A DNA stretch of 14,585 nt, taken from Candidatus Zixiibacteriota bacterium. Its GTDB lineage: Bacteria; Zixibacteria; MSB-5A5; GN15; PGXB01. Within the stretch, counting starts at the first letter, position 1, and each line of letters starts with the position of its first letter. Positions 7,122 through 14,585 of this stretch are shown piece after piece. The position numbers and the translations under genes are program-made. Under the pieces are notes generated by a model that searched no databases, was not told the DNA's origin, and saw only the letters and a list, made by a program, of their open reading frames with translations. The stretch lies in assembly GCA_024230695.1 (NCBI GenBank), contig JAAERC010000561.1:1-14585 (forward strand). The letters run 5' to 3'.

Positions 7122-8462
7122 TCAATGTCCACCTATTGAGTGGTATTTCATCCTTGAATATAGTCGCCGCCTCGTAATTTTCAGCAGTTTGGCCGCATCT
7201 GTTTTATTACCACCCGCCTTTTTCAAGGCATCCTCAATCATATGTTTCTCGGCGTCTTCCAGTCCGCTGGATGAATCTTTTGAAAAATCAACATCAAGCG
7301 GTGCCCGCTCAGTTTCATCCTCGATTCCAATATGCTCGATCTCGATCTTTTTTCCTGAGGCCAAAATCATCGCTCGTTCCAATATATTTTTCAACTCTCT
7401 GATATTACCCGGCCAATCGTATGACTTAAGAAGCCCCAACGATTCATCAGATAGATCAGGAAAAGCATATTTTTTTTTCTTAAGAAAATATTCTGATAGC
7501 TCTTTTACATCATCAATCCGCTCGACCAAAGTCGGGATCTCAACCGGGAAAACGTTTAATCTGAAATACAGATCCTCGCGAAAATTGCCGTTTTTGATTT
7601 CCTCTTTAAGGTTCCGATTTGTGGCCGCAATAATTCGAACATCAACTTCCACATTATCAACCCCACCAACCCGAACAAATTGCCTTTCTTCCAAAACCCG
7701 TAACAGCTTGGTCTGCAAAGCCGCTGAGGTCTCTCCTATCTCATCAAGAAAAATTGTACCGCTGTCAGCCAGTTCAAACCGTCCCCGTTTTTGCGAGACC
7801 GCTCCGGTAAAAGCTCCTTTTTCATGGCCAAAAAGTTCTGACTCCAATAATGTCTCGGTCAAAGCGGCACAGTTGACCGCAATAAATGGCTTATCTTTCC
7901 GAGTTGAATTTTCATGGACCATACGAGCGGCCAACTCTTTACCAGTGCCGGAACGACCATACAGTAAAACGCTGGTATCGGTCGGGGCGACTTTTGAAAT
8001 CATATCGAGCATGTTTGCCGCAGCCGATGATTTTCCAATAAAATTATCAGAAGTAAGATTTTTGAGATCGCCTGCCATCAGCTTGGAAAGACCTGAAAGT
8101 GCCTGTTTTTCGGACAACCGTTGACACAATATAACCAGCTCATCCATTGGAAACGGCTTCTGAATATAATCGGCGGCACCGTTTTTCATCGCCTGAACAG
8201 CCGATTCAACCGACCCAAAAGCTGTCATCAGAATAACATCTCCCCCGCCTTTTTGTTTCGCCTTCTCAAGAATATCAATTCCGGTCACTTTGGGCATCGA
8301 AAGATCTGTGATAATTATATCATATGAATGTTCTTCAATAAGTTTCAGTGCCGACTCGGATGAATTGGATGATGTGACAACAAACCCCTCATTATTAAGG
8401 GCGTTTTCAATCAAAACGGTCATCTTCCGTTCATCATCTATAACAAGAATATTTTTTGACAT
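7122..8462 (-). CDS. NtrC-family sigma54-dependent response regulator
   Basis: A 446-residue cytoplasmic activator with the full three-domain layout. Residues 1-115 are a receiver with acidic pocket DD (9-10), phospho-acceptor D53 in TDLSMP, T80 and K102. Residues 140-375 are the AAA+ domain: Walker A GRSGTGKE (169-176), the sigma54-contact loop GAFTGA (216-221), Walker B GTIFLDE (235-241), and the DLYFRLNVFPVEIP stretch. Residues 403-440 are a Fis-type helix-turn-helix (GGNKTDAAKLL). It would be phosphorylated by the kinase encoded two bases upstream and hydrolyse ATP to open sigma54 promoters. The Walker A has Arg where Glu is usual (GESGTGKE); catalytic Lys and Thr positions are intact, so activity is expected. 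AAGGAAA upstream of the ATG serves as ribosome site, inside the end of the kinase gene. A near-consensus sigma54 promoter lies directly downstream at 7009-7025, which is its most likely target. Confidence 0.96.
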   Translation of the reverse strand: MSKNILVIDDERKMTVLIENALNNEGFVVTSSNSSESALKLIEEHSYDIIITDLSMPKVTGIDILEKAKQKGGGDVILMTAFGSVESAVQAMKNGAADYIQKPFPMDELVILCQRLSEKQALSGLSKLMAGDLKNLTSDNFIGKSSAAANMLDMISKVAPTDTSVLLYGRSGTGKELAARMVHENSTRKDKPFIAVNCAALTETLLESELFGHEKGAFTGAVSQKRGRFELADSGTIFLDEIGETSAALQTKLLRVLEERQFVRVGGVDNVEVDVRIIAATNRNLKEEIKNGNFREDLYFRLNVFPVEIPTLVERIDDVKELSEYFLKKKKYAFPDLSDESLGLLKSYDWPGNIRELKNILERAMILASGKKIEIEHIGIEDETERAPLDVDFSKDSSSGLEDAEKHMIEDALKKAGGNKTDAAKLLKITRRRLYSRMKYHSIGGH

Positions 8463-8464
8463 AT

Positions 8465-9802
8465 CTATTTTTCCTTATCGGCAGATGGCAGAGATAATAC
8501 AAACGTCGTTTGTTTTTTATCATCAACTTCGACATCTATTGTTCCGCTCATCGCTTCCATTAGTTTCCGTGTATGAAATAGCCCAAGTCCGGAACCTGTT
8601 GTTTTAGTTGTATAGAACGGCTCAAAAATATTTTTTATTATTTTTTTATCAATTCCGGGGCCATTATCAGATACATATATATGTGTTTTATTTATATAAT
8701 GTTTAATATCCAATTTTATTTCCGGGTTAGTCGAATCAGCCAAGGCATCTGATGCATTTAGAATCAGATTTATAATCACCTGCCGTAAGGCAATCGGATC
8801 AGCCAATACATTATTATTTTTCTTATCTTCTATTTCATTTTTCGATTCAAATTTCAGTAGAATATTTTCATTGTTTAATCGGGGAGCAAATTTGGTAATT
8901 ATTTCAGTAACTAACTCATTTATGTCTATCAGTTTTGTTTTTAGAATCAACTTACCAGAGGCAAAACCGAGGTATCCACTGACTATCTGATTAAGACGAT
9001 CGATCTCCTCTATAATAAAATCAGCCTCCGGTTTATTACTTTCTTTTTTAAGACTTTCTGCCGATGCCCGCATAATCATCAATGGGTTTTTCACCTCATG
9101 TGACACTACCGCCACCATCCGTCCCAGATTTGCCTGCGACTGTGAGAGCATAATCGAGCGTTCGGCCAAACCAATTTTCCTATGGACCATAAAAAACAGT
9201 ATTCCAAATAAAAGACCAAATCCCACTGAGACGGCGGTTGATATATAGAGGGAACGTCGCAGACTAAAAAGATCATCGGTATAGTCAACATCGGCTTCAA
9301 TACCAAGCACAGCCCGGACTTCGCCAGTGCTGTCAAAAAGAGGGGCAAAGGCGGACTTTAGAATAAAATCATCGGTTTGGTAACTGGCCGAAACCGATGG
9401 TAAATATTCATCGCTTCTATTAAAAAAGATAGAGTCGATAGCATCTCTGTTTAGCGAGACTAAATAATAAATAGAATCTTCATCAAATGATGTTGTCACC
9501 AGATAATTATATTCTGTGTCAAGAATAAATACTTCGGACAACGAATCAACCGTTTTGATCTGCTCCAGTTTATCAAGCGCTTTTTCATAGCCAGAGAGAT
9601 AGCCATCGGCAAGAGTAGAAACAGTTTCAGCATCCAGTCCCGACGCCCCCAGTGACACAAGTGAGGTAAGCCGACGGGATAGTTGTTCTTCAAAACTGTT
9701 TTCAGTTTGGGCATAAAACAACCACCAGGTCAGATTCACAATCACTATTAGCAGGCCGGTAAAAAATATCACGGCCAATGAGCGTCGATTAAAAGAATTC
9801 AT
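8465..9802 (-). CDS. Membrane sensor histidine kinase (NtrB/AtoS-like)
   Basis: A 445-residue inner-membrane kinase. It has a transmembrane helix at about 8-30, a periplasmic sensor region at about 31-185, and a second helix at about 185-206. The cytoplasmic core contains the H-box SHEVKNPL with phospho-His H235, the N-box NLILNASDA (345-353), G1 DNGPGI (379-384), the F-box FEPFYTTK (393-400) and G2 GSGLGL (403-408). No separate PAS or HAMP domain is obvious by eye; the periplasmic part, with a VFILD segment and VRAVLGIEAD, could be a dCACHE/PAS-like fold. The stop is two bases from the response-regulator start, so the two are co-transcribed and surely cognate. The signal is unknown, but the sensor faces the compartment where the two downstream gene products should act. 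AGGAG directly abuts the ATG with no spacing, which is unusual; an in-frame TAG just upstream rules out an earlier start. Confidence 0.95.
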   Translation of the reverse strand: MNSFNRRSLAVIFFTGLLIVIVNLTWWLFYAQTENSFEEQLSRRLTSLVSLGASGLDAETVSTLADGYLSGYEKALDKLEQIKTVDSLSEVFILDTEYNYLVTTSFDEDSIYYLVSLNRDAIDSIFFNRSDEYLPSVSASYQTDDFILKSAFAPLFDSTGEVRAVLGIEADVDYTDDLFSLRRSLYISTAVSVGFGLLFGILFFMVHRKIGLAERSIMLSQSQANLGRMVAVVSHEVKNPLMIMRASAESLKKESNKPEADFIIEEIDRLNQIVSGYLGFASGKLILKTKLIDINELVTEIITKFAPRLNNENILLKFESKNEIEDKKNNNVLADPIALRQVIINLILNASDALADSTNPEIKLDIKHYINKTHIYVSDNGPGIDKKIIKNIFEPFYTTKTTGSGLGLFHTRKLMEAMSGTIDVEVDDKKQTTFVLSLPSADKEK

Positions 9803-9873
9803 CTCCTAATAATCAAGTTTCTTTATATCCAAATCAAGCAGAAACTGAATATTTAAAAATTGAGTTACAAATT

Positions 9874-9882
9874 ATTATAACA
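9874..9882 (-). promoter_or_regulatory. Extended -10 promoter for the kinase-regulator genes
   Basis: The minus strand has TGTTATAAT, a perfect extended -10 (TG-N-TATAAT). No good -35 is seen 16-18 bp upstream, which extended -10 promoters tolerate. Transcription would start near 9867, about 65 nt before the kinase ATG. Confidence 0.5.
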
Positions 9883-9932
9883 GTATTAGAAAAATAATCT
9901 ATTATTCTGTTTCAATATCTCTTAATTTTCCC

Positions 9933-9961
9933 TTTACTTAACCCGATAAAGAAGTTAAATT
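9933..9961 (+). promoter_or_regulatory. Probable promoter of the ileS operon
   Basis: TTTACT (9933-9938), a 17-bp spacer and TAAATT (9956-9961) each match the sigma70 consensus at four of six bases. It lies in the 195-bp divergent gap between the kinase gene and ileS. No T-box leader, tRNA-like structure or terminator hairpin is visible before ileS. Confidence 0.4.
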
Positions 9962-9997
9962 ATCAGGCTTTAAACATATATTTGCGGTGATTATAAA

Positions 9998-12900
9998 ATG
10001 AAATTTGACCAACTAAAAGATTTTACCATCCCGAAACTTGAAGAGAAAGTTCTCAAATTCTGGGATGACGAAGAAATATTTAAAAAATCTCTCACGGCCG
10101 CCAAGGACCGTCCTCATTTTGCTTTTTATGAGGGCCCGCCTACTGCAAACGGCCGACCGGGAGTGCACCATACAATATCCAGAACGATCAAGGATGTTAT
10201 CTGCCGTTATAAATCAATGAAGGGATTCCGCGTTGACCGTAAGGCCGGCTGGGATACTCATGGGCTACCGGTGGAAATCGAGGTGGAAAAAGCTCTTAAT
10301 CTTGATACCAAAGCCAAAGTAGTCGAATACGGTATTGAGAAATTTAATGCCAAATGCAAAAAATCAGTTTTTAAATATCTTGACGAATGGAACGATATTA
10401 CCCACAAAATCGGATACTGGCTTGACCTTGAGGATGCCTACGTGACCCTTACCAGTGAATATATTGAATCGGTCTGGTGGATTTTGAAAAATTACTTTGA
10501 TCGGGATTTAATATATAAAGGATTCAAAACGGTACCATTCTGCCCCCGATGCGAAACTGGGCTGTCCAGTCATGAAGTCGCCCAGGGGTATGCCGAAGTA
10601 TCCGACCCTTCGGTCTTTATTAAGGTCAAAGCGGCCGATGCTGACTTCTCTTATCTGGTATGGACAACTACTCCCTGGACACTACCATCAAACGCCGCCC
10701 TTTGTATGCGTGCCGACGCCAGCTATGCTCTTGTTGAATTCAAAGGGGAGAAGCTTGTTCTTGCCGAGGCTTTGACCCCCAAGATTCTCGGGGAAGGTGC
10801 TACCATTATTGAAGTTAAGAAAGGTTCAGAATTCCTGAATAGAAAGTATGTTCCGATTTTTGATACCTTTAAAGATAAGGCAGACAAGGCTTTTTATGTG
10901 ATCAATGGCGATTTTGTTACGATGGAAGATGGCTCTGGAATCGTCCATATTGCCCCCGGATATGGTGCGGATGATTACGAAATCGGCCAAAAATGCGGTC
11001 TTCCAGTGCTTCAGGCTGTTACTGGAAATGGTTATTTTATTGAATCTGCTGGTAAATATGCCAATAAATATTTTAAAGATGCTGATCCTGAGATCACAAA
11101 AGATTTAAAAGACTCCGGTAAATTATTAAAAACCGAAGCTTATATTCATAACTATCCTTTCTGCTGGCGTTGTGATTCGCCGTTGATATATATCTCTCGA
11201 GATTGCTGGTATATCAAAACTACTCAATTTAAAGAGCAGTTGATAAAAAATAACAATGCCATTAATTGGTATCCCGATGAAATTCGAGTCGGACGGATGC
11301 TCAATTGGTTAGAGAATAATGTTGACTGGGCGCTGTCTCGGGAACGTTTTTGGGGAACACCTCTGCCGATCTGGATCTGCGATAATCCATCCTGCAACCA
11401 CAAGACGGCGGTTGGTTCAATAGAACAACTTCGGAATGACGGAATCGATGTTCCAGAGGAGCTCGAACTGCATAAGCCGAATATCGATTATATCAAACTG
11501 AAATGCGAAAAATGCGGCGACTCGATGACCCGAGTCTCAGAAGTGATCGACACTTGGTTTGACTCCGGCGCGATGCCGTATGCTCAATGGCATTACCCGT
11601 TTGAAAACAAAGAGATGTTTGAAAAAAAATATCCGGCCGATTTTATTTCCGAAGGGGTCGATCAAACGCGCGGCTGGTTTTATTCACTGCTGGCGATCTC
11701 AACCATGTTATTTAATAAACCAGCCTTTAAGAATGTGATCGTTATGGATATGATCCTTGATACCAGCGGCAAAAAGATGTCGAAGCATAAGGGGAATGTC
11801 GTTGATCCGTTTGAAGTAGTCGCAAAACATGGAGCCGACCCGCTACGCTGGTATATGCTTAACAATTCGAACCCATGGTTGCCTACTAAATTTGACGAAG
11901 AGCAATTGATCGAGGTTATCAGAAAATTCTTCGATACCCTCAAAAACTCATACGGCTTCTTTGCTCTCTATGCAAATATCGATAATATTTCAGAGCGCGC
12001 ATCGAATGATAATAAACCGGTCGCAGAATTTCTTGAGAGTCTGGCCGGAGAACCTGAACTGACTGATCGCTGGGTCATCTCGCGCTTTAATACGCTGGTA
12101 AAAAATGTGACTAACCGTCTTGATAATTATGATTTAACGCCAGCTACCAGGATAATAACCGATTTTGTTATCGACGATTTATCCAACTGGTATATCCGTC
12201 TTAATAGAAGACGATTCTGGGCTCCGAAAGATGATCCATCAAAGATGCGGGCCTATCTGACCTTGTATTCGATACTACATGGGACATTTAGTTTGATCGC
12301 TCCGTACTGCCCATTTATATCGGAATTTCTTTGGAATGAGCTGACCAAACCTGAAAAAAGCAATGGACGACCGGAATCGGTTCATATGACCGAGTATCCA
12401 GCCTGTAATGAGGAGCTGATACTGACCGATATCGAAGAATCGATGGCGCTGGCACAGAAAATCGTCTCAACCGGACGCGCCGCACGAAACCGCAAAAACC
12501 TTAAGGTTCGCCAACCATTGGCCGGGGTGAAAGTTAATATTCCGGGAAAGAAACAGTTTGACAAAGTTGGGCCGGTTTTGCAAATAATCAAAGACGAACT
12601 CAATGTCAAAGAGGTCGAAGAGCTTAATGATGTTTCCGAAGTGGTCAGCTACGCGGCCAAACTTAATTTTGCTTCGGCGGGATCGCGTCTTGGGAAAAAC
12701 GCCAAAGAAACAGCGGGCAAAGTTATCGAGCTATCTCAGGATGAAATCAAACAATTTCTGTCGTCAGGCGTAATTAAATTAGATGCAGGCGGGACTGAAA
12801 TTGAATTATCGACAGATGATTTGATTATCACCAAAAATGAAAAAGATGGTTTTGCTGTTGACAGCACAGATGGAATAACTGTTGCATTAAAAACTGAAAT

Positions 12901-13177
12901 TAACGATAATTTACGTGACGAGGGTTTTGCCAGAGAAATAGTCAACAAGGTTCAGAACATGAGGAAATCCTCTGGGTTTGAAGTAACCGACCGGATAGAG
13001 ATATTGGTTGATACGATCGACCCATTAAAATCGGCACTTGATAAATATCGAGATACGATTTGCAGTGAGACTCTGGCCGACAATATGAAGCTGATTAACC
13101 CGCTCCCGGATAGTTGCGAAGGAAAAAGTTGGAATATAAATGGCGTGAAAGCAGAAATCGCCGTTAATAAAAAATAG
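9998..13177 (+). CDS. ileS: Isoleucyl-tRNA synthetase, type 2 (IleRS2-like)
   Basis: A 1059-residue cytoplasmic class I synthetase that charges tRNA-Ile with isoleucine. The nucleotide-binding start of the Rossmann fold reads EGPPTANGRPGVHH (about 45-58), and the second signature KMSKH is at 593-597. The CP1 editing domain is marked by WTTTPWTLPSN from W222 and GYGADDYEIG at 321-330. WFDSGAMPYAQ and VDQTRGWFYS are typical core stretches. Cysteine pairs (CPRC, CWRC, CEKC) suggest structural zinc sites. The length and long C-terminal extension fit IleRS2, the eukaryote-like type, not the roughly 940-residue type 1. The HIGH motif is GVHH, the swapped GXHH form reported for mupirocin-hyper-resistant IleRS2. 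The start ATG follows GGTGA at seven bases. It heads an operon with the dksA-like gene and lspA. Confidence 0.97.
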   Translation: MKFDQLKDFTIPKLEEKVLKFWDDEEIFKKSLTAAKDRPHFAFYEGPPTANGRPGVHHTISRTIKDVICRYKSMKGFRVDRKAGWDTHGLPVEIEVEKALNLDTKAKVVEYGIEKFNAKCKKSVFKYLDEWNDITHKIGYWLDLEDAYVTLTSEYIESVWWILKNYFDRDLIYKGFKTVPFCPRCETGLSSHEVAQGYAEVSDPSVFIKVKAADADFSYLVWTTTPWTLPSNAALCMRADASYALVEFKGEKLVLAEALTPKILGEGATIIEVKKGSEFLNRKYVPIFDTFKDKADKAFYVINGDFVTMEDGSGIVHIAPGYGADDYEIGQKCGLPVLQAVTGNGYFIESAGKYANKYFKDADPEITKDLKDSGKLLKTEAYIHNYPFCWRCDSPLIYISRDCWYIKTTQFKEQLIKNNNAINWYPDEIRVGRMLNWLENNVDWALSRERFWGTPLPIWICDNPSCNHKTAVGSIEQLRNDGIDVPEELELHKPNIDYIKLKCEKCGDSMTRVSEVIDTWFDSGAMPYAQWHYPFENKEMFEKKYPADFISEGVDQTRGWFYSLLAISTMLFNKPAFKNVIVMDMILDTSGKKMSKHKGNVVDPFEVVAKHGADPLRWYMLNNSNPWLPTKFDEEQLIEVIRKFFDTLKNSYGFFALYANIDNISERASNDNKPVAEFLESLAGEPELTDRWVISRFNTLVKNVTNRLDNYDLTPATRIITDFVIDDLSNWYIRLNRRRFWAPKDDPSKMRAYLTLYSILHGTFSLIAPYCPFISEFLWNELTKPEKSNGRPESVHMTEYPACNEELILTDIEESMALAQKIVSTGRAARNRKNLKVRQPLAGVKVNIPGKKQFDKVGPVLQIIKDELNVKEVEELNDVSEVVSYAAKLNFASAGSRLGKNAKETAGKVIELSQDEIKQFLSSGVIKLDAGGTEIELSTDDLIITKNEKDGFAVDSTDGITVALKTEINDNLRDEGFAREIVNKVQNMRKSSGFEVTDRIEILVDTIDPLKSALDKYRDTICSETLADNMKLINPLPDSCEGKSWNINGVKAEIAVNKK

Positions 13178-13189
13178 ATTGGAGCACAG

Positions 13190-13573
13190 ATGAAAAAATC
13201 TGAACTAAAAAAGTATGAAAAGCTCCTCCTAAAAAAGAGAGAGGAGATGGTGACACAACTGAATGAGCGTAAAACTCAGATTGATTCTACCATCAAAGAA
13301 GCAACAGGAGATATTTCCAGTTATTCTTACCATATGGCCGATCAAGGCACCGATGCTATGGAACGGGAAAAGGCATTTATGCTTGCCTCCAAATCGGGAC
13401 GATTGCTTTATCATATTGATGAAGCACTTCGCCGTTTGCGCAAAGGTGAATATGGTAACTGTCACACCTGCGAGAAACCAATTAGCAACGCCAGGTTAGA
13501 AGCTGTTCCTCATGCTCGTTACTGCATCGATTGCAAAGAAAAAGAAGAGAATGCCAAAAAAAGCCTGCGCTGA
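13190..13573 (+). CDS. DksA/TraR-family C4 zinc-finger protein
   Basis: A 127-residue protein with the DksA/TraR layout. An N-terminal helical hairpin (about 3-80) is followed by a four-cysteine zinc finger with C91, C94, C112 and C115 (CHTC, then CIDC). The hairpin tip MADQGTDAMEREKA, with D51 and D55, resembles the acidic tip that DksA inserts into the RNA polymerase secondary channel. This size class includes DksA-like and YocK-like proteins; whether it works with ppGpp cannot be told from sequence. The ATG lies 12 bases after the ileS stop with GGAG at five-base spacing. The last 23 bases overlap the lspA start, so it is co-transcribed with both. The C-terminal tail is Lys/Glu-rich. Confidence 0.93.
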   Translation: MKKSELKKYEKLLLKKREEMVTQLNERKTQIDSTIKEATGDISSYSYHMADQGTDAMEREKAFMLASKSGRLLYHIDEALRRLRKGEYGNCHTCEKPISNARLEAVPHARYCIDCKEKEENAKKSLR

Positions 13574-14096
13574 CCTAAAAAAACTAATTGTTCCATCGCT
13601 AATACTGATTGTGGTAGCTCTCGCCGATCAGCTAACTAAAATATGGGCCGTTGCCAAGCTATCAGAGGGTGAAATATATCAATTTCTTGGCAATTTTTTC
13701 CAGTTTAAGTTGATTTATAATGAAGGCGGAGCTATGGGTACCAATTTTGGCGGCCCCGCTTTTTATCTTATCTCAGCAATTGCTATTTTAATATTAGTTT
13801 TTTACTTCATTTATGCCAATCGCTCACAAAAATTTATCGCTAATTCTATGTCTCTGATCGCCGGGGGAGCAGTTGGCAATATAACTGATCGAATTCAGAC
13901 TGGCAGAGTGGTAGATTTTCTCGATGTTGACTTTTTTGATTTTGATATGTTTGGAAGAACGATTGAGCGATGGTGGACATTTAATATCGCTGATGCCGCT
14001 ATCACAGTTGGTATAATTATTCTAATGGTTTATATTCTATTTTTCTCAAAACATCTGCAGGTTTCAGAACCGGCATTGTCCGAAGAATCAAAATAA
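13551..14096 (+). CDS. lspA: Lipoprotein signal peptidase (signal peptidase II)
   Basis: A 181-residue inner-membrane aspartyl protease that removes signal peptides from diacylglyceryl-modified prolipoproteins. It has four hydrophobic segments (about 11-27, 68-88, 98-110, 146-166). Family motifs are DQLTK (26-30), NEGGAMG (57-63, usually NxGaaFg), and the catalytic aspartates D123 in GRVVDFLD and D148 in FNIADAAI. The start is taken as the ATG at 13551 (MPKKACADLKK), giving a normal N-terminus; the frame is open to an ATG at 13512, but that adds a basic 13-residue stretch entirely within the dksA-like gene. It overlaps the dksA-like gene by 23 bp with a weak GAAGAG ribosome site, suggesting translational coupling. 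An ileS-lspA linkage is common in bacteria. Confidence 0.95.
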   Translation: MPKKACADLKKLIVPSLILIVVALADQLTKIWAVAKLSEGEIYQFLGNFFQFKLIYNEGGAMGTNFGGPAFYLISAIAILILVFYFIYANRSQKFIANSMSLIAGGAVGNITDRIQTGRVVDFLDVDFFDFDMFGRTIERWWTFNIADAAITVGIIILMVYILFFSKHLQVSEPALSEESK

Positions 14097-14132
14097 ATCT
14101 ATTTTTTTCTCTAACATTTTATTTCAGCAAAC

Positions 14133-14160
14133 TTGACATCATTAATTGGAACAATATATT
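14133..14160 (+). promoter_or_regulatory. Sigma70-type promoter for the mrp-like gene
   Basis: A perfect -35 TTGACA (14133-14138) and TATATT (14155-14160) are separated by 16 bp. The start would fall near 14167, about 44 nt before the ATG at 14211. No hairpin terminator is visible between the lspA stop and this promoter, only a T-rich run (14102-14108), so some read-through from the ileS operon is possible. Confidence 0.65.
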
Positions 14161-14210
14161 GGCTATCTTGTTGTATGGGAAAAGAAAACATATAGATATA
14201 AGGTTATTAT

Positions 14211-14585
14211 ATGAGCCAGATAGATAAAGAAAAGGTAATGGATGTTCTCGGTCAAATAAATGACCCGGAACTTCGCAAACCATTGACCGAGCTTGACATG
14301 ATCAAATATGTCGAGATAAATGGTACGACAGTCAAGGTCGGTGTCTCGCTAACTATCGCGGGATGTCCTCTTAAGAAAAAAATCACCGAAGATATCACAT
14401 CAAAAGTTGGTGAACTTGAAGGGGTTGAAAACGTTGAAGTCGATCTCGGAGTAATGACCGACGAACAACGAAAAAATTTGACAACAAAACTGTATGGTGA
14501 CCGCAAGGGTCAACCGCTTCAACAGATTGATGATGGCCCAACCGCAGTTGCCGGTGATTTCGCCAAACGAGTAATTGCTATTTCA
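14211..14585 (+). CDS. Mrp/ApbC/NBP35-family Fe-S cluster carrier, N-terminal part (3' end outside window)
   Basis: The first 125 residues of a probable Mrp-type P-loop ATPase that carries and inserts iron-sulfur clusters in the cytoplasm. Residues 1 to about 90 form a MIP18/DUF59 domain: VLGQINDPELRKPLTELDMI, then a short beta hairpin, then TIAGCPLKKKI with the conserved Cys at 52, and VEVDLGVMTDEQR. A linker follows, and the fragment ends AKRVIAIS, exactly where this family continues into the deviant Walker A SGKGGVGKS. The P-loop itself lies beyond the window, so the ATPase part is inferred. The ATG is chosen for AAGG at seven-base spacing (14200-14203). It has its own promoter at 14133-14160. 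Confidence 0.87.
   Translation, partial: MSQIDKEKVMDVLGQINDPELRKPLTELDMIKYVEINGTTVKVGVSLTIAGCPLKKKITEDITSKVGELEGVENVEVDLGVMTDEQRKNLTTKLYGDRKGQPLQQIDDGPTAVAGDFAKRVIAIS

Noticed and set aside
7189..8124. Long plus-strand frame (311 codons) opposite the response regulator.
   Set aside because: It is antisense to a gene whose domains and motifs are all intact; Ser/Arg-rich low-quality translation is typical of a shadow frame.
9803..9997. T-box riboswitch before ileS.
   Set aside because: The gap is too short and shows no T-box sequence, specifier stem or terminator hairpin.

Overview
The window suggests an uncultured Gram-negative bacterium of the FCB-superphylum type, most like candidate phylum Zixibacteria. 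The evidence is a secreted protein combining cohesin-like domains, an internal dockerin and a C-terminal T9SS-type sorting tail, an outer-membrane beta-barrel protein, and AT-leaning coding DNA. The phylum assignment is inference from protein style only. No rRNA, tRNA, IS element or CRISPR array was seen.

Layout. Positions 1-699 (+) hold the 3' end of a phosphomannomutase/phosphoglucomutase gene. It converges on a minus-strand gene for an 883-residue secreted dockerin/sorting-tail protein (826-3477), with a strong bidirectional terminator between them (761-788). Upstream of the secreted-protein gene lies a 1.15-kb AT-rich non-coding region. It holds a sigma70-like promoter, a roughly 420-nt structured leader and, further out, four exact TGTGA-N6-TCACA palindromes (CRP/FNR-family operator consensus) plus three copies of a 10-bp repeat.

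A minus-strand cluster follows (4630-9802), transcribed in this order: membrane histidine kinase, NtrC-type sigma54 activator, a 155-bp gap, a periplasmic all-helical repeat protein, and an outer-membrane barrel protein. The gap contains a near-consensus sigma54 promoter (one mismatch, in the -12 element) and an inverted repeat at about -106, where an NtrC-type activator would bind. The simplest reading is a self-contained signalling module: the kinase/activator pair switches on the adjacent sigma54 promoter, which makes an envelope pair of unknown function. This is the best candidate here for an undescribed system.

The right-hand part (9998-14096, +) is a housekeeping operon: ileS, a DksA/TraR zinc-finger gene and lspA. 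The lspA start lies inside the 3' end of the dksA-like gene. The isoleucyl-tRNA synthetase has the altered GXHH form of the HIGH motif known from mupirocin-hyper-resistant IleRS2 enzymes. A separate sigma70-like promoter (14133-14160) then drives an Mrp/ApbC-type Fe-S carrier gene that runs off the window end.
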